From NCBI GenBank assembly GCA_009103225.1, contig RHPI01001965.1, positions 133,328-197,327 of the forward strand: 64,000 bases of DNA, read 5' to 3'. The position numbers and the translations under genes were made by a program. Shown here piece after piece: positions 33,601 to 46,615 of the stretch. The first letter of the stretch is position 1. Each line of letters begins with the position of its first letter. A model generated the notes under the pieces. That model saw only the letters and a program-made list of their open reading frames with translations. It was not told the DNA's origin and did not search any database. The stretch comes from Chlorokybus atmophyticus. Its lineage: Eukaryota > Streptophyta > Chlorokybophyceae > Chlorokybales > Chlorokybaceae.

Positions 33601-36600
33601 ATGGGGCGTGGCGGCAAGGAGGAGGCGGAGGAGAGCGTGCTGGTGGTGAATGCGGGCAGCAGCAGTGTCAAGTATGCGCTGTATGTCACTCAGGACGGCG
33701 GCGGCCACCTGAAGTGAGTCAGTTGAGCGCTAACAAAAAGGAAGGTTGACGTTCGTACTGGAGTTTTATGCTGAAACAACTGCATGGGACACATGGCATT
33801 GATAATGTAACCAAACTCGGCGACACCCAATGCAGGTGCTTGTCACGATTGTGCACATGCAAATGCGCGCATGTCCGTGTGTGCATGTGTGCGCGCTGGT
33901 GCATGCATGAGCACGGGGACGTGCACGTGGGCGCATATGTGTAGACTGTCATCACTTTTATGTGCTCTTTCTCTCATGACCGTGCATATATGTATGTGCG
34001 CTCACGCGTGGGTACGCACGCATGTGCACAATGTCATCGCTAACATGCGCATTGTCTGTAGTCTCCATCGTATCACTCGACCATTTTGTTACCCCCCTCG
34101 CTATCATCAGCCATGTTGCCCACGATTTGATCATGGTCGACCTCATCCATGTCTGCACAAGGTGCAAGGCCCAGGGGTCCATAGACGCCATTGGCACGTC
34201 CGATAGTGAAATCAAACACAAGCGGATATCGGATAGTGACGGGGACGCCGACAAGGACACGGAGAAGGCTGAAATCAAGGACTATAAAGACGCTCTACAC
34301 AAGGTGGGGTGCATATTTTCTCCCACATACACTCAACTATAACAACCACAACTTCACGCGCTCACATGCATGATGCGCACACATATGTATGCGCATAGAC
34401 GTATGCGCTTGGAGACATGCGTGCTCACACACATGAACGCATACAGGCACGCGTGCGCACGAGCATACCAACACATGCACATAAGCAGCACTGGCATAGC
34501 GATTTATGTTGGCGATTGTGGTGTGGAACCCAGGTGTTGGAGAAGCTGGATATCAGCGATCCAAGCACGATATCAGCAGTGGGTCACAGGGTGGTTCATG
34601 GGCGCGAAATTGAGCAGCCTGTTGCGATAGACAACGAGATCAAAGAGGACATCAAGTCCGCTTCCGCTCTTGCGCCCCTGCACAACCCTCACCACTTGGA
34701 GGTGAGTGTTGTGTGTACTTGCGCGTTTGCATCGGTGTGTGGTTGTGTCAAGGTGATGAACAAATGCTTGGTTGCAGGCGATAGAAATAGCGCAGGAGAT
34801 CTTTCCTTGCACGCATGTGGCCGTCTTCGACACCGCCTTTCATGCAACAATGCCGCCCAAAGGTGCGCTCGACATCCACATGGATGCACATGAACAAGAT
34901 ACATGTATACACGTGTACATATGCTACACTTCAATTGCACGTTCTAGCAATGCAAGTACACTTACACACAGGACATGTACACCTTCCCTTATGCATATGT
35001 GACTGCGACTAAGTAAGTTGCAGCAGTACGATGTAACTGAAAGATTGCGCAGCGCACACACATATACACACATGTGGTTCGCGCGCACGGGGGCGTGCGC
35101 GTGCAACACAGTATAACGCAATCTTCATCGGGCAACGCATTCACCTAACGGAGGTTGCATGTCCATCCCATCTGCAGCCTACACATACGCGGTTCCGCGC
35201 GATCTGGCTTCCGAGGTTGGTCTTCGTCGTTACGGCTTCCACGGGACGAGCTACATGCACCTGACAAAGAAGGCGGCGGAGCACCTGGGCAAGGACGAGG
35301 ACGCCGTCAACCTCATCATCATGCACCTCGGGGCCGGCGCCAGCGTGTGCGCGGTCAAGGGAGGGAAGAGCGTCGACACGTCCATGGGGGTAACGCCACT
35401 CGAGGGACTCGTCATGGCAACAAGGAGGTGTGCGCAACCATGGAGTGGTGTCGTGTGGGTTGGGCGAGTTTGCGTGCATGTGTCTTTTTTTGCATGACTC
35501 GTTTGGTGGTGCGCATTCTGGCTCTTGTGCGCCGTGTGTGTGCACGCACGTGCGCAGGGGTATGTGTGCATGTGCAGACGCACGCGTGCATATACATGCG
35601 TGCGTTTACCTTCGCGTGTGCATGCATCTGCGTGCGCGAGTGTTTATGTTTGTGAGTGAATCTGTGTGTGACTGTTTTTGACACCTCCAGCTTGCCAACT
35701 GCAAGGTTTTGTGGCTATGCGCTTAATATCACGCAACCAGTTGTGCTGCTAGTAGTACTATGTCTCCATGCCTGTCACCTGACATCCCCCTTCTGCCGTG
35801 TGCACAGCGGCGACATCGATCCTGCTGTGTACGGCCTGCTGAAGCGTCAGAAGGGCATGGATGTGGACGCCGTCGACGAGCTGCTCAACAAGAAGAGCGG
35901 ACTGCTCGGCCTCTGCGGCGAAAAGGACCTGCGCAACATCGATGAAAGGGCCAGGAAAGGGGACAAAGACGCTCAACTAGCCATTGAGGTACAGCATGAA
36001 ACAACGAGCGCTTTTGGATATATAATCAGTCATACCTCACCCATGGTATCATACCATTTCACTCACATGCGTGTGCAGTGTGTTGTGCATTGTGGCATAT
36101 TACAGCAAGTGATCGGCACATGACAATGTCACTTGTATTGGTGTGGAGTGTTATTTTTCCACAGCATTGTTGCCACACCAAGTTGAAGGTGTACGACGGT
36201 TGCATAATGTAGCAAGGTATCAAGTTGCGAAGCAGGCCCTGAACTGCAATCGCTCAGTTGTAGCAATTACCAGTGTCGAATCATTTCTGAGCACTTGTCT
36301 TATGCCAGGAGCTTGCTATATGAGTTATGTACACCGCTGTTCGTTGCTATGAGACCACATATGGGCAGTTCACCAACCTGATGGACACACACAAAACTGC
36401 ATGTGCAGGTGATGGTGTACAGCATCCGCAAGTACGTAGGCGCGTACCTGGTGCACCTGGACGGCGAGGTGGACGCCCTTGTCTTCAGCGCGGGCATCGG
36501 CGAGCACTCTGCAGTGGTGCGCAAGAGTGTGTGCGCAGGGATGGCATGGGCGGGCATCGCACTTGATGCGGAGAAGAACAGCGCGGTTGCGGGGAAAAAA

Positions 36601-36723
36601 GATGTGGAGGACGTCAGTGCTAAGGACTCGAGGATCAAAGTGCTTGTCATCAAGACTGATGAAGAACTGTGCATCGCGCAGCAGGCGCTTGCGGTCGTGC
36701 ACCAGCAGCGGACAAGACAGTGA
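33601..36723 (+). CDS. ACK: Acetate kinase 1
   Basis: Interconverts acetate + ATP and acetyl phosphate + ADP, usually with phosphotransacetylase in fermentative acetate production or acetate uptake. Seven exons (33601-33713, 34162-34303, 34534-34701, 34778-34862, 35178-35427, 35808-35988 and 36409-36723) keep phase and give 417 residues. Family signatures in order: [95 protein letters not shown] and LVFSAGIGEHSAVVR. The catalytic Asn, Arg, Asp, His and Glu positions are all present. No clear targeting peptide precedes the kinase fold, so a cytosolic form is inferred, although an unseen 5' exon is possible. A long linker (IGTSDSEIKHKRISDSDGDA) replaces a shorter loop. TGTAA lies at 36794. Confidence 0.93.
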
Positions 36724-37649
36724 GCTGTTACATCATACGTTGTGTGCATTGGTTAGTCTCTAGTGGAGTTGTTTGTTACGTTGTGTAGCATATTGTAATC
36801 AATAGGTAAAATGTAGCATACACACGATCTTGGTTATTCCCACACATAGCAGGTGTACATTATGCAAGCTTTGTGCTTAGTTGCGTCCTGCCACAAGTGA
36901 CAATGATTGCAGCACCTGGCTCGCTCCATGTGCATTACCAAGCTAAGTGTAAACTACAACACGTTGCCATGTTGGTCAATTCTGGTGGTGTTACTTTGTG
37001 CATGGCGAGTCGTAGGTTGCTTAGCGTGAACTACAACGTAAAGCTGGGGGCTCATGGCTTAGCTTATGTGTGCAACAACTGAAGTCATTTCCATGCTTAG
37101 TTATACATATCCCCATTAGCCGTGATGATGTGCTTGTTCATTACAAAAATGACTTTGAGACAACTCCTGCTACTATGTATCCCTGTGACTGAGGACACAA
37201 GTAATGAGACTTGCCACAGTCTTTGCATATGTTCATAGAGCACATCAGAGCTGCGCTAGGCACGCTCAAAGGTAGAATGCAACAATGCAAGCACACAGCA
37301 AGCCAGCAGCAGTAGCACAACACAAGCAATCAATTAGAACAGGAGCAAAGACAGAGCTTTACATGTCTTCGTTTGGCGGAGGAAGAGAGGATTGTTGACA
37401 GTGATGTTGCGCTAGCCTGTTTGACTTGTATTCTGCCTTGTTGGCAATGCCTCAGGTGCCTTGTGCTGCATGCCATCACGAGCTTCAAGACTTATGCACC
37501 ATCATTTGCAACATAATCAAACTCGCACTCCATCAAGCTAATGGTATCAACCTGTATGTACAACGCAGAATTCATGTTCACTTTACACGCTACCTGCAAC
37601 TACCTGACCCTGTACACCTCGTTACAACAATATGTGGCAGAGGTGTACG
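36724..37649. other. Convergent spacer after acetate kinase 1
   Basis: No gene recognised. It should contain both flanking 3' ends. Short frames only. Confidence 0.5.
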
Positions 37650-39202
37650 TCACAAAGGCTTTGTGCTGTTGTTGCTGTTGTTATTTTGGGCAGACACAGC
37701 AGCGGCAGCAGCGGACGCGGCCGTTGCCGCGGCCGAGGCAGCCATGGCTGCGGTCGACACGGCCTGCATGACGCTCTGCAGAGTCATATAGTCCATTTGT
37801 GGGTACTGCTGCATGCCCCAGTGCATGTTGCCGCTCTCGTCCACGCCGTCCTGATCATTAGAAATGGATGTTTGCGGCCGAGCACCATACATCTGCATGA
37901 GGATGAGTTTTAGTCTTTCGCAAACCTTGCAGAGGGAAACAACTCACCAACTTGTTAGTGACTTGAACAGTATAATGACAGTGATACAACTTGTACCTGG
38001 GGTTGACGCAACCGCATCAACAACTCGCTCTTTTCTTTCCTTAGCCTGTGGATGTCTGTCTTGTACTGCTCCTCCGCCTTGCGCTGGTTATTTGCAAAGT
38101 TGGGTGAGCACGGAACATAGACAGGACAGGAGACGTTTACAACGAACCAACTACTACATGTTGTTTGTACCCATCTCATGCCTTGCCGTAGGCGTGTCAG
38201 GACGTGCACTGACAATGCTGTAGCAGCATATGGCGCTGCCGTCTGTAATTGCAAACCACACTCAACCTCGTGTCATGCAACAATGGCTGCTACTTAATAC
38301 GGAAAGGAGTTACTGAACACAAGTGCTGACCTTCACTTGAGGCTCCACCTTCTTGTAAACCGTCTTGATTTGCTCGCTAGCAGGACCAAACAAGTCCACA
38401 GCTACCTGAAGACAAGGAGAAGCAAATTTGACTTGTCAAACAGAGGTTACAGGCCTCCCATAATAAGCAACTCCTGACTTTGCCACTTTATGTCGCAGTA
38501 CAAGTTCAGGCCATGCCCCAAGCAGGCATGCGCCACTGTCTAGGACGCTGAAGCAGCACATGCAGAATCTTACAAGAAAAAGCGAAGGGTACTGCAGCTA
38601 ACAGTCTACTGCTACTACTAGCAGTCACTCAGCAGACTATTGTTAACTTCTCCTTACCTGGACGTCCACCTTCGGCAGGCCCACTTTGACCTTCTGCGCC
38701 TGAGTGCTAACTTGCTGCTGCCATTGCTTGAACTGCCACAGCACAAGATTACATTGGACACAACAACTAACGAGGTTGAGAAGTCCTGATATTAACTCCA
38801 TCTATGCCTGCAACATACAAACAGAACTTGCCGGCACACACAGGTTGAGAAAGTGAGCAAATAATTATAGCACGCATAGCTGTTGTTTCAATGTTCTTGT
38901 GTTTCTTATTAAGGGCGAAGAGGGGGGCTACATTGTGACCTAGAGCTAATAGTATATATATATATAGTATATTACCATACAGGTTCCGGTATCAAAGCGT
39001 TACAATATCACACATGAATTCATATAGCCAAGCAGTGGTCGCTGTCCAGTGGTCAACTCACCCTTCCAGGTAGCTCCGCGGCGGTCTGCTCTGCCTTATT
39101 CCTCAGGCTGCTAAACACGTCCCCTAAGCGCACCTTACCGCTGTGGCCGTGGCCACCCGCTGCCGCCGCCGACGCCGACGGCGGCGGCGACGACGCCGCC
39201 AT
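37650..39202 (-). CDS. Hypothetical small coiled-coil-like protein
   Basis: I do not recognise the family. Five exons (39062-39202, 38658-38732, 38331-38405, 37997-38083 and 37650-37892) join in phase 0 and give 206 residues. The N-terminus is low-complexity (Ser/Pro/Ala, then GGHGHSGKVRLGD). The middle is amphipathic and Gln/Lys-rich (SSLRNKAEQTAAELPGR, FKQWQQQVSTQAQKVKVGLP), followed by RKAEEQYKTDIHRLRKEKSE, a probable coiled coil. The C-terminus has Met/Gln-rich and Ala-rich stretches and ends NNNSNNSTKPL. No membrane segment is visible. The start has a plausible context and faces the proteasome gene 300 bp away. Consistent phases and clean splice sites support a real gene; function is unknown. 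Confidence 0.7.
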
Positions 39203-39502
39203 GGCGGGAAAGCTGGTGGCCAAGTGTTAGAGCAAAGCGCGTGAATCAAACTGTTTGAAACCAACACTCTGTGATTAGGAGTTGACACCGATATCGGCGC
39301 CTTATTATATACGTGTCCAGAGCAGGTCGATATCGCCTTGAGTAGGGTTAGGGTTGTTTGACGCTCCTTTGCTGGTTGTTGGCGGTGTTGCTGCGGGCGT
39401 CGGTGGTGTCGGCATTGCACGCCCATCGTCATCCAAGGCTTGTCTAGCCTGAATCGCTGCCTCGCTGCTTGCTGCCTGTTTGCTGTTTTCCGGCGAAGCG
39501 AG
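39203..39502. promoter_or_regulatory. 300-bp divergent promoter, hypothetical gene / PSMA5
   Basis: Two start codons face away from each other across 300 bp, so one short region must serve both genes. TATATA near 39306 and an ACCCTAACCCTACTC-like stretch (minus sense) at about 39339-39353 are the visible features. Confidence 0.5.
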
Positions 39503-41270
<1,768 letters not shown>

Positions 41271-43158
41271 TCTGCGTGATGATCGTGGCACTCAACAGTG
41301 GCAGTCCTCTTGGCACATCTGTTGCGATGAAGGTCAGTCATCTCTTGCGCCTGCAATAATGCGCATGACTGCAGCATGGTGCTGTGCTTTCAGCTGGCGC
41401 AACCAATCTCAATGGATTCAGAAGCACCATTGTCTGCGTGTTTATAGGTAGTGCTCTGCCAGCATTACTGTTACTAATGGTAGAAATACCACCGCAGTAT
41501 GCTTGCGCAGCATTGCTACGAACATCCGCTTGCATGTAGCAAACATCTTCTCACGACTGTGCATGCAGTGCTTGTCAATAGATAGTCATGACAGCCTACA
41601 ACACTGGCGATGTGGCAGGTGTTTACAACTGCTAACATGCATGCCTAACGGGTTGGGGCAGTAGTGAAGACAAGTAGGTAGTTCAATAGCATCGTGGTCA
41701 AATAACAACGGTTGTGCAGACCTGCATCTTGACTGTGCACATGTGAGCATGCATGTTCACATGCACCGCATTGCATACTTTGTCTCTATACTTCGCGAAA
41801 CGGGCACAAGATCCAAGTGTCACAGCCATAACACTAACGCAACAACGCAAATACTTTGTACACTCACGTGGCAGTCACTATCATATGCCATAGTTGCACA
41901 AAGACACATGCGCAGGTGGCTGCAATTGCCATGCATGCATGCATGCATGTCTAACAGGGGACAGTAGTGGTACACTTAGAGGTAGTCAGCAGGCACCATG
42001 TAGGCGCCTTGCCCCAGTGGTCGATGTGGTGAGTGTTGGTGTTGTTGGCTGAATTGCATGTGCACGTACGTTTGCATGTTATGCATTCCCTCTTGCATCT
42101 TTCGAACACACTTGTACTCGAGCGTGGTCAAGGTGACATACGGCAGCGCCCATACGCAGAAGGCCGCAGGCTCCTGAGTGGTGAGCACATGCCCTCTTGC
42201 ATCTTTTATACACTACTTGCATGCACGAAATGCCTGCTATATCTTTATACAATCGCGATCGTAGTACACTTGCAATGTTACCTGGCTGCTACATCTCTTC
42301 ATTTCTCTACTTTTACTCTTTCATTCGGAAGTGTTTTGAATATATTGTGGTATGGAACCGTAACAGTCACTCTCTTTGGTTCTCTGAGAGGATAAAAGAG
42401 ATGTAGGTGCAAGCTACAATTGCATGTGTGCTACAACTTTAGTAAGCCCTGGTATAAACTGACGTTGTGCGTACAAGGACATGCGATGCAGTACTGTGTC
42501 TATATTATGAACTTTCTTCACCAAGCAAAGCTGCCAATGGCACCTCTTGAGGCTCGCGTGTGTTCAACTAAAATGCGGCCTGCGATGTATGATAGTTGGT
42601 ACGGCCAATTTGATCAGCTGTTTGCGACAGTTCAAACCAAGCGCAGTTTGTGGAATTACATGAGGCAATAACATAATGGATATCTGCAGAGTGATTACAA
42701 GGGTGACAATGCGTACTACGTTTTCAAGACCCATGCGCACTGACTTGATAGCAGATGAGAATCTTGACCTCAGACCAAAAAATTGCAATTAGATTCATGC
42801 CTATGCAGCCTCTGTACTACAACCTCACAATCTATAGACAAATGCACATGGGTGTGTGTAGCAAGCTGTGACAAGCTGCAGCAGGCTGTTTGAGCTGAAC
42901 TCTAGTCATGCTTAGATGTAGCAGGACTAGCAGCCTTACATTTCAGTTCCGTGCATTCACCATTGTCATTACGCTGATAAACGCAATTTTCCGTGCCAAC
43001 AAGCCCAGCTAGACACAACCTGCAAAACCTGGACACCGCACACTAAATACAAATGTTACAAAAGTATAAGGGGTATTAAGAAAACATTGCAAACTGCATG
43101 TCCGCTGCGGCATTGACTGTACAATGCGTGTACATGTATACAATCTGCATTTGGCTCA
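41271..43158. other. Spacer without a recognised gene
   Basis: Convergent region between PSMA5 (plus) and acetate kinase 2 (minus). It holds a CATG repeat (41932-41949) and a partly repeated CCTCTTGCATCTTT phrase (about 42088 and 42191). Open frames are short and lack domains. Confidence 0.5.
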
Positions 43159-45425
43159 CTACGTCTCCTTCAGCACGCCAAGTGTTTGCTGCGCAATGCT
43201 GAGTTCTTCATTGGTGGGTAACACCAAGATCTTGACATGCGAGCTGGTGGCCTGAATTTCCTGGATCATCCCGGGCTTGACGGTGCGGTTCTTCTTGGCA
43301 TCCAGCACAATCCCAAACGCGTACAAGTTTCTGCACACTTCTTGCCGCAACATCGCTGAGTTCTCACCCATGCCAGCGGAAAATATCAATGTGTGGACAC
43401 GACCCTCCAGGCCCACCAAGTACGCCCCTAGATACTTGCGGATTCTATGCACCATCACCTGCATGGCCCTCATGTTGACTCGCAGTGCTTCATGGACAAG
43501 TGCAACATGTCATCATGCAATCAAGGGCAAACAGTTTGGACATAGTTGGGTGTACAGTGCAAGGCTCAATGTGGCATGTTTTCATCCAATCAGGTACCTG
43601 CTGCATGACCAACCACAACCTGACCCGCAACTATATATGCCGTTTTCACTTTATAACCTGACTTAGATGCTCACCTCAATAGCCTCCTGTGCGTGCTTGT
43701 CACCTCCGCCAGCTTGTCTGTCCACTTCCCTCAGGTCCGCATCGCCGCACAGACCCAACAGGCCAGACTGCTTAAGCAGCATTGCCTCCACGCCCGCAGG
43801 CTGGAGCGCCAGACGGGCGGCAAGGTACGAGGAGATTGCCGGATCAATATCACCACTGCAAACAGGAAGTTACCAAGTGAATTTGCGTGCTTAATGTGTT
43901 TAGCGTGGGAGATCAAACATGCGTAACTGCGCATTTTTGAGCACTAACACACGCAAATGACCAACACGTGTATGTGACAAGTGCACGCAAGGTAACCAGA
44001 ATGCACACATCCATCACGGTGACAGTGTGTTCTAACCTTCTGGTGGCCATGACCAGTCCCTCAAGAGGCGTCATGCCCATGCTGGTGTCAATGCTCTTTC
44101 CCTCCTTGATGGCGCATGCGCTTGCGCCGGCTCCAAGGTGAAACGCAATTGCATTCAGCTTGTGTTGGGGTACCTGACGGATGCACACACAACATTAGGA
44201 TCTAGCCTCACTCAAGCCAGATAAGCCAACCAACAATCACCAGCGTTGAACGTTTGCAATGCAGGTCAAAACCTTCAGGTACCGAGCAGCCTGCTCTGTC
44301 AGGTATGCGTATGATGTGCCGTGAAACCCGTAGCGACGGATGCCATGCTCTTCAATTAGTCTTCGTGGGATAGCGTACGTGTACGCTGGAGCAATATAGC
44401 AACCACAGTTCTTCAGTACACTGTCAGCCAAAAATGCGCTACTTCGAATTCGTTATTTGCACAGAGGTCGTAGAGGTCAACCTATATCAGCTGGGTGTTC
44501 ACTAAGTGGCATACCCGCTGGCGGCATGGTTGCATGAAATGCTGTGTCAAAGACGGCCACTTGCGGGCATGAGAACAGCAACTCTGCCGTCTTGATAGCC
44601 TGCATGGATACAGCACATACACAGAAGACGTCAGTCAGCATCAACCTGCTTGGTCAAGCTCCTCCTGAAGCAATGAACTACCAAAACAACGCATGCAACA
44701 TGAGTGCCACAACCTGCAGGTTGGGAGGGTTGTGAAGGGGTGCAAAGGCCGCAGCCTCCTCAATGACACGCTTGACATCGGCGTTTATAAGGACCGCAGA
44801 TGAGACAGCCGCACCACCGTGGACCACACGATGGCCCACTGCTCGCACACACACTGGTCCCAGCAGTTCAAGCACCTTGAAGCGACCAACACTGTGTCAC
44901 TGTCATCATACAACCCACAATGGTAGTTTGTGACAATGAGCTTTGTGCAACACCTTTTGCAGTGCGGTGTGGTAGTCTGCAAAGTGCAGCGGCAAGGTGG
45001 TTTTCTGTGTGTTGCCGTTTGCTGAAAGCAAAGTCTTGTGCGTCACAGAACCCTGTGGCTGCCCGATCCTCTCCACAACGCCTTGCATTGCACACCTGAT
45101 GACAGCTTGATTACAGCTTGGTGTACCTTACGTACATGGCATTGAGTGACATAGTAAGCTGCTCTACCCACCTGAGAGAGTCTTTGGTCTGACTTTCTCC
45201 CAAATTGAACAGAGCGTACTTGAGCGACGAGCTGCCGGAATTCAGCACGAGCACACTTTCTCCTGAAGCCCATGAGTCAATTAGCATTAAGCATACACGT
45301 CGTTGCATAGCAGTACCTGAAGCGAACGAAGTATCTGAAGCTGCGTTGGTGGACAGTGCTCGCCAGTGCAGCGACAGCGAGCTGTGGCGCAAGCGTGCAC
45401 AACGCCGCAGCGCAGCAGCTGCCAT
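43159..45425 (-). CDS. ACK: Acetate kinase 2 with organellar presequence
   Basis: Acetate kinase paralogue of 439 residues in nine exons: 45317-45425, 45172-45262, 44954-45095, 44714-44875, 44515-44599, 44273-44385, 44037-44173, 43675-43855 and 43159-43458. The first exon encodes an Arg/Ser/Ala-rich, acid-free leader ([20 protein letters not shown]) typical of a mitochondrial presequence. The kinase follows: [115 protein letters not shown] and [16 protein letters not shown]. All catalytic positions are present. Exon lengths of 142, 85 and 181 nt match acetate kinase 1 exactly. One extra intron splits the block that is a single 250-nt exon in gene 1. Targeting is inferred. Confidence 0.93.
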
Positions 45426-45705
45426 TGCAGTGGCTTATTCGTAGCTGTTCTCAGCAAGTCAGCAACAACTTGCAATGTCTGAGACACTGCATGCAGCTGA
45501 AGTTAAGGTCAGCAGGCAGGGGGGAACAGCAAGTTGCATGGCACAAGCAAGCATGCTGCAGCCGGTGGTGGTCTCATGAAGCTATCTTTCAGCACAGTCT
45601 ACATTACAGCTCAAGCTATATGACTCAAGCTAGAAATCTAGACGAGGAGGCAGCTCCCGACACCAGCGCTGTCGCTGCCGCCGTTGCTGCCACTGGCCGT
45701 TGACG

Positions 45706-46160
45706 CTAGTTTGCACTGACTGAGTTGGTGTACTGCGCGACAAGCGCATCGATTTCAGTCCTTGCGCAGCTGAAAGAAATAGGATATCGCGAGTGGTGGT
45801 TGATGTGCTTGCTTCATGGTTAGTTAGCCTGCTGACACTTAACGTCGTATTCTCCCGCCACCACCAGCGGCGGCGGCGGCGAGTTGTGGGAGCGCGGCGG
45901 GCTAGAAGCATGCTTGAGGTAAGCTGGGCTGATCTTTGTCCTCGTGGCATGCTAACATGTTGAGATAAGCGGTGCTGCGAAGCAGCTGGTTGCTCAGCAT
46001 CCAGCGGCTCAGCAGCCGGCGCACAGCAAGCCGCCAACCTGCACGCATCAAGCTCTGTGCGTACAGCTGAAACAATATTTGAACGTAAGACGGCAGACAA
46101 GCTACGTTGTTTTGCTGTCCGCTGGGTGCCAGCATAGAGCAGCTACTCACTGCTTGCAAG
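45706..46160 (-). CDS. Possible small minus-strand gene, unresolved
   Basis: A short open exon at the left gives TEIDALVAQYTNSVSAN before a TAG at 45706-45708. To its right, HNSPPPPLVVAGEYD reads in a compatible phase (about 45841-45900). Further right, coding-like sequence (for example RAGWRLAVRRLLSRWMLSNQ) occurs in another frame. I could not join these into one model and do not recognise a family. The stretch could instead be the 5' region shared by acetate kinase 2 and the helicase. Confidence 0.25.
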
Positions 46161-46615
46161 CTGCGAAGCAGTTTTCACGTAGCCACTTGACTTGAGCTGT
46201 TCCCTGTCCACTGCTAAATTCGTGTAGCAACTACCTCGTTAGTATGTTCACAGCGTTTTTGAATTGTCCCACCTATTGAAAGCTTGTTGTGACGCCATAC
46301 GGACTTGCTCGGCGCGTGTTAAAAAAGACAACCATGTTTCTGAGGGCTCGATTATTCAGCATTCCGCACAAATTAATCATCAACTGGCTTAACTTGCACT
46401 TAACACTCTTGCAGGTAGCCTTTACTTTGTTCTCTAATCAACAAGCAAGTACACAACCAAATTGCATCGATCAGCTTTTACAGCTTGGTTTAGTTGAGCG
46501 TGCATACTGTCCTGTGCAGGTGCAGCTCATATGAAACGGTGTGCATTGATGCCACTGCTGCTGAGCTCGCAGCAGTTGAGTAAGAAACAACAGAGACAAT
46601 AATCACAGCAGCAGC

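Noticed and set aside
33030-33689. 219-codon minus-strand frame between O-methyltransferase and acetate kinase 1
   Set aside because: Pro/Arg/Ser simple-sequence translation of a GC-rich promoter region with no domain; it overlaps acetate kinase exon 1.
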